Positions 62,068 to 64,000 of a DNA stretch of 64,000 nucleotides are shown one piece after another. Below the pieces are notes generated by a model. It was not told the origin of the DNA. It saw only the letters and a program-made list of their open reading frames with translations, and made no database searches. Position 1 is the stretch's first letter. Every line of letters begins with the position of its first letter. This DNA is from Rubrivivax gelatinosus (GTDB lineage: Bacteria; Pseudomonadota; Gammaproteobacteria; Burkholderiales; Burkholderiaceae_C): contig NZ_SLXD01000007.1 of NCBI RefSeq assembly GCF_004340905.1, forward strand, positions 1-64,000. Reading direction: 5' to 3'. The translations under genes and the position numbers were made by a program.

Positions 62068-62643
62068 CTAAGCGGCCGCTGGCGGGCCCGCCAACCGGGA
62101 GCCCGCCAGCCGCGCCAGCATCAGCAGATCGTGCGGCCGGCCGCCCCACCAGGCGACTTCGCGCAGCCGGCCTTCGTGCTCGAAGCCCAGCCGCTGCAGC
62201 AGCGCCAGCGAGGCGTGGTTGCGCTCGTGCACCTGGGCCTCGACGCGGTGCAATTGCATCGCCTCGTGGCCCCAGGCGAGCACCGCCTGCAGCGCTTCGT
62301 GCATCAGCCCCTGGCCACAGGCCGATTGCGTCAGTTCGTAGCCCAGCGAGCACTTGCGCCAGCCGCGGTTCCAGGCGAAGAGGCCGCAGCTGCCGATCAA
62401 TCCCGCCTCGGGCGCGTCGCGCCGCACCAGGCCCCAGCGGGTGCCGGGGTTGGCCAGGCGGCGCCAGCCGGCGAAGGTCTCGACCAGGGCCCGGGCCTGC
62501 GCCAGCTCGGTGATCGGGTCGGTGCCGAACCACTTCATGTGCTCGGCGTCGCCGTGGATCGCCAGCAGCGCCGGCGCGTCGTCGGGGCCGATCTCGCGCA
62601 GCAGCAGGCGCGGGGTTTCGAGGGTCGGGAACGCAGTCGACAT
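62068..62643 (-). CDS. GNAT-family acetyltransferase, RimL-like
   Basis: A 191-residue protein: FPTLETPRLLLREIGPDDAPALLAIHGD, GSCGLFAWNRGWRKCSLGYELTQSACGQGLMHEAL and NHASLALLQRLGFEHEGRLRE. This is the usual RimJ/RimL pattern. It ends the minus-strand run; the next gene is divergent. Confidence 0.93.
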   Translation of the reverse strand: MSTAFPTLETPRLLLREIGPDDAPALLAIHGDAEHMKWFGTDPITELAQARALVETFAGWRRLANPGTRWGLVRRDAPEAGLIGSCGLFAWNRGWRKCSLGYELTQSACGQGLMHEALQAVLAWGHEAMQLHRVEAQVHERNHASLALLQRLGFEHEGRLREVAWWGGRPHDLLMLARLAGSRLAGPPAAA

Positions 62644-62714
62644 CGGGTGCTGGGTCGTGGCCGGTGGCCGATTCTGGCCTGCGCCGTTCGCGGGCCGCTG
62701 GCCCGGCCGCGCCG

Positions 62715-62756
62715 TGTATACATATTCCGAAATGAAATAAAGATGGGCTTGTATAC
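62715..62756. promoter_or_regulatory. Paired GTATAC palindromes upstream of the amino acid ABC importer
   Basis: TGTATACA (62715-62722) and GTATAC (62751-62756) are centred 35 bp apart in a locally A/T-rich stretch 75-120 bp before the importer gene. Paired palindromes of this type occur as sites for GntR/FCD regulators. No regulator gene is adjacent in the window. Confidence 0.4.
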
Positions 62757-62832
62757 GGGTTTACGATTATTAGAAGCCTCTCGTCTAGACAAGCCGTTGC
62801 GGGAGGTGCAACGCATCTGAGGAGAAGAACAC

Positions 62833-63645
62833 ATGAAATCCGTCCGTCCGCAGGCCCTTGCGCTGGCCGTGCTCGCCCTGGCCGCCAGCGGCGCCTGGGC
62901 CGACCGGCTCGCCGACATCCAGAAGGCCGGCGTGCTGCGTGTCGCTGCCTTCGACGCCAACCCGCCCTTCGGTTACGTCGACGCGAAGACGAAGAAGATC
63001 GTCGGCCTGGACGTCGACTACGCCGAGGCCTTCGCCAGGAAGCTCGGCGTCAAGCTGCAGATCGTGCCGACCAACCCGGCCAACCGCGTGCCGCTGCTGG
63101 CCTCCAACAAGGTCGACCTGGTCTTCGCCAACTTCACGATCACCGAGGAGCGTGCCAAGGTCGTCGGCTTCAGCATCCCGTACTTCGCGTCGGGCACGCA
63201 GTTCATCGCGAAGAAGGGCACGCTGAAGTCGCCCGAGCAGCTGAACAGCCTGCGCATCGGCGTCGACAAGGGCACGACCAACGAGATCCAGCTGCGCCAG
63301 AAGTATCCGCAGGCGACGCTGGTGGCCTATGACGACACGCCGTTCGCCTTCACCGCGCTGCGCAACGGCAACGTGCAGGCGATCTCGCAGGACGGCCCCA
63401 AGCTGATCGGCCTGCTGGCCAACGTGCCCGACCGCGACAAGTACGAGATCCCGCCGTTCGCGATCTCGCAGGACTACATCGGCGTCGGCATCCCCAAGGG
63501 CGAGACGGCGCTGACCGAGTTCGTCAACAAGACGCTGCTCGAGCTGGAGGCCGACGGCCGCGCGCGGAAGATCTACGACACCTGGTTCGGCCCGACGAGC
63601 AAGACGCCGCTCGAGCGCATCTTCAAGATCGGCGACAAGACCTGA
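62833..63645 (+). CDS. Polar amino acid ABC transporter substrate-binding protein
   Basis: A 270-residue periplasmic protein with a signal peptide (ALALAVLALAASGAWAD) and the SBP family 3 fold: LRVAAFDANPPFGYVDAKTKKIVGLDVDYAEAFARKLG, FANFTITEERAKVVGFSIPY, RIGVDKGTTNE. A strong ribosome site (GAGGAGAAG) precedes the ATG. It binds a polar amino acid and delivers it to the permease encoded next. Confidence 0.95.
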   Translation: MKSVRPQALALAVLALAASGAWADRLADIQKAGVLRVAAFDANPPFGYVDAKTKKIVGLDVDYAEAFARKLGVKLQIVPTNPANRVPLLASNKVDLVFANFTITEERAKVVGFSIPYFASGTQFIAKKGTLKSPEQLNSLRIGVDKGTTNEIQLRQKYPQATLVAYDDTPFAFTALRNGNVQAISQDGPKLIGLLANVPDRDKYEIPPFAISQDYIGVGIPKGETALTEFVNKTLLELEADGRARKIYDTWFGPTSKTPLERIFKIGDKT

Positions 63646-63651
63646 ACCCGG

Positions 63652-63701
63652 GCGGCAGCGCCGCCTTGAACCCGCCGGGCCCGCCTTGCCGCGCGCCCGG
63701 C
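63652..63701 (+). other. Stem-loops between binding-protein and permease genes
   Basis: GGCGGC-AGC-GCCGCC (63652-63666) and GCCGGGC/GCCCGGC (63674-63680 with 63695-63701) can fold in the 70-bp gap. Such hairpins often stabilise the binding-protein message relative to the permease; without a U-tract this is inference. Confidence 0.3.
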
Positions 63702-63715
63702 TTTCGCACTTCCGG

Positions 63716-64000
63716 ATGGACTGGTTACCCCCCGCGCTGCGCCAGGATCTGCTGGCGCCCCAATACCTCGGCTGGCTGCTCGACGGCTGGTTGATGACGC
63801 TGTGGACGACGGCAATCGTCGTCGCCGCCGCGACGCTGCTCGGCGCGCTGCTGGCCGCCGCGCGCGAGAGCGGCCGGCCGGCGCTGACGCGCGCCACCGG
63901 CGTCTACCTCTCGCTGTTTCGCAACACGCCGCTGCTGGTGCAGCTCTTCTTCTGGTACTTCGGCCTGCCGGCGCTGCTGCCCGAAGGCCTGCTGCCGTGG
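63716..64000 (+). CDS. Amino acid ABC transporter permease, N-terminal part
   Basis: The first 95 residues (MDWLPPALRQDLLAPQYLGW) are in frame to the window end. They show the first membrane helix (LMTLWTTAIVVAAATLLGALLAA) and the conserved VYLSLFRNTPLLVQLFFWYFGLP of HisM/GltJ-type permeases. Start ATG at 63716, 70 bp after the binding-protein gene. The rest of the gene, and probably a second permease and ATPase, lie beyond the right edge. Confidence 0.93.
   Translation, partial: MDWLPPALRQDLLAPQYLGWLLDGWLMTLWTTAIVVAAATLLGALLAAARESGRPALTRATGVYLSLFRNTPLLVQLFFWYFGLPALLPEGLLPW

Overview
The window looks like a chromosomal segment of a high-GC betaproteobacterium of the order Burkholderiales. 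A Rubrivivax/Leptothrix/Roseateles-type organism is my best guess; this rests on gene order and GC-rich codon use, not on a database search. The best support is the run leuC-entericidin-leuD-leuB-asd-fimV-truA-trpF-trpB-trpA-accD-folC-dedD-cvpA-purF-metZ-gltX, a typical Burkholderiales core arrangement.

Layout. (1) 1-4,000: the start of sucC (minus strand), a GntR/FCD regulator, and a large soluble CheW-type protein with duplicated Cache-like sensor regions. (2) 4,100-12,431: a propionyl-CoA to succinyl-CoA operon: methylmalonyl-CoA mutase, its GTPase chaperone MeaB, propionyl-CoA carboxylase beta and alpha, biotin synthase, and a VOC protein that is probably the methylmalonyl-CoA epimerase. 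The GntR gene and the mutase gene carry a nearly identical 20-bp A/T-rich motif at their 5' ends, which suggests the regulator controls both. (3) 12,500-33,013: DUF481 outer-membrane protein, a LysR regulator, leucine biosynthesis, aspartate-semialdehyde dehydrogenase, the polar-landmark protein FimV, tryptophan genes, fatty acid, folate, purine and methionine genes, and glutamyl-tRNA synthetase. These are tightly packed with many 4-bp stop/start overlaps. (4) 33,066-33,424: one tRNA-Ala(GGC) and two identical tRNA-Glu(TTC) genes.

(5) 33,468-46,145 is an accessory region. It holds two separate modules with enzymes of the 2,4-diacetylphloroglucinol hydrolase (PhlG) family. The first is a TetR gene divergent from a short PhlG-like gene, with a perfect 13-bp-arm palindrome between them. 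The second is on the minus strand: EthD-domain protein, full-length PhlG-like hydrolase, a terminator, then an OmpL-like porin and a TetR regulator. Perfect palindromes lie upstream of both transcription units. This looks like an uptake and carbon-carbon-bond hydrolysis system for an unknown acylphenol or beta-diketone and is the most interesting part of the window. Between the modules lie DUF1810, an ABC exporter, DUF2380, a lipoprotein, DUF72, VOC, TPR and DUF3079 genes.

(6) 46,467-62,643 is almost entirely minus-strand: a sirtuin, DUF523, a class II histone-deacetylase/acetylpolyamine-amidohydrolase homologue, eight genes with GNAT acetyltransferase domains (nine domains), several VOC proteins (one fused to GNAT, one reduced to a remnant), two Nudix hydrolases, SRPBCC, GST, LysE, YnfA and others, mostly closely spaced. 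(7) 62,833-64,000: the substrate-binding protein and the first 95 residues of a permease of a polar amino acid ABC importer, cut by the window end.
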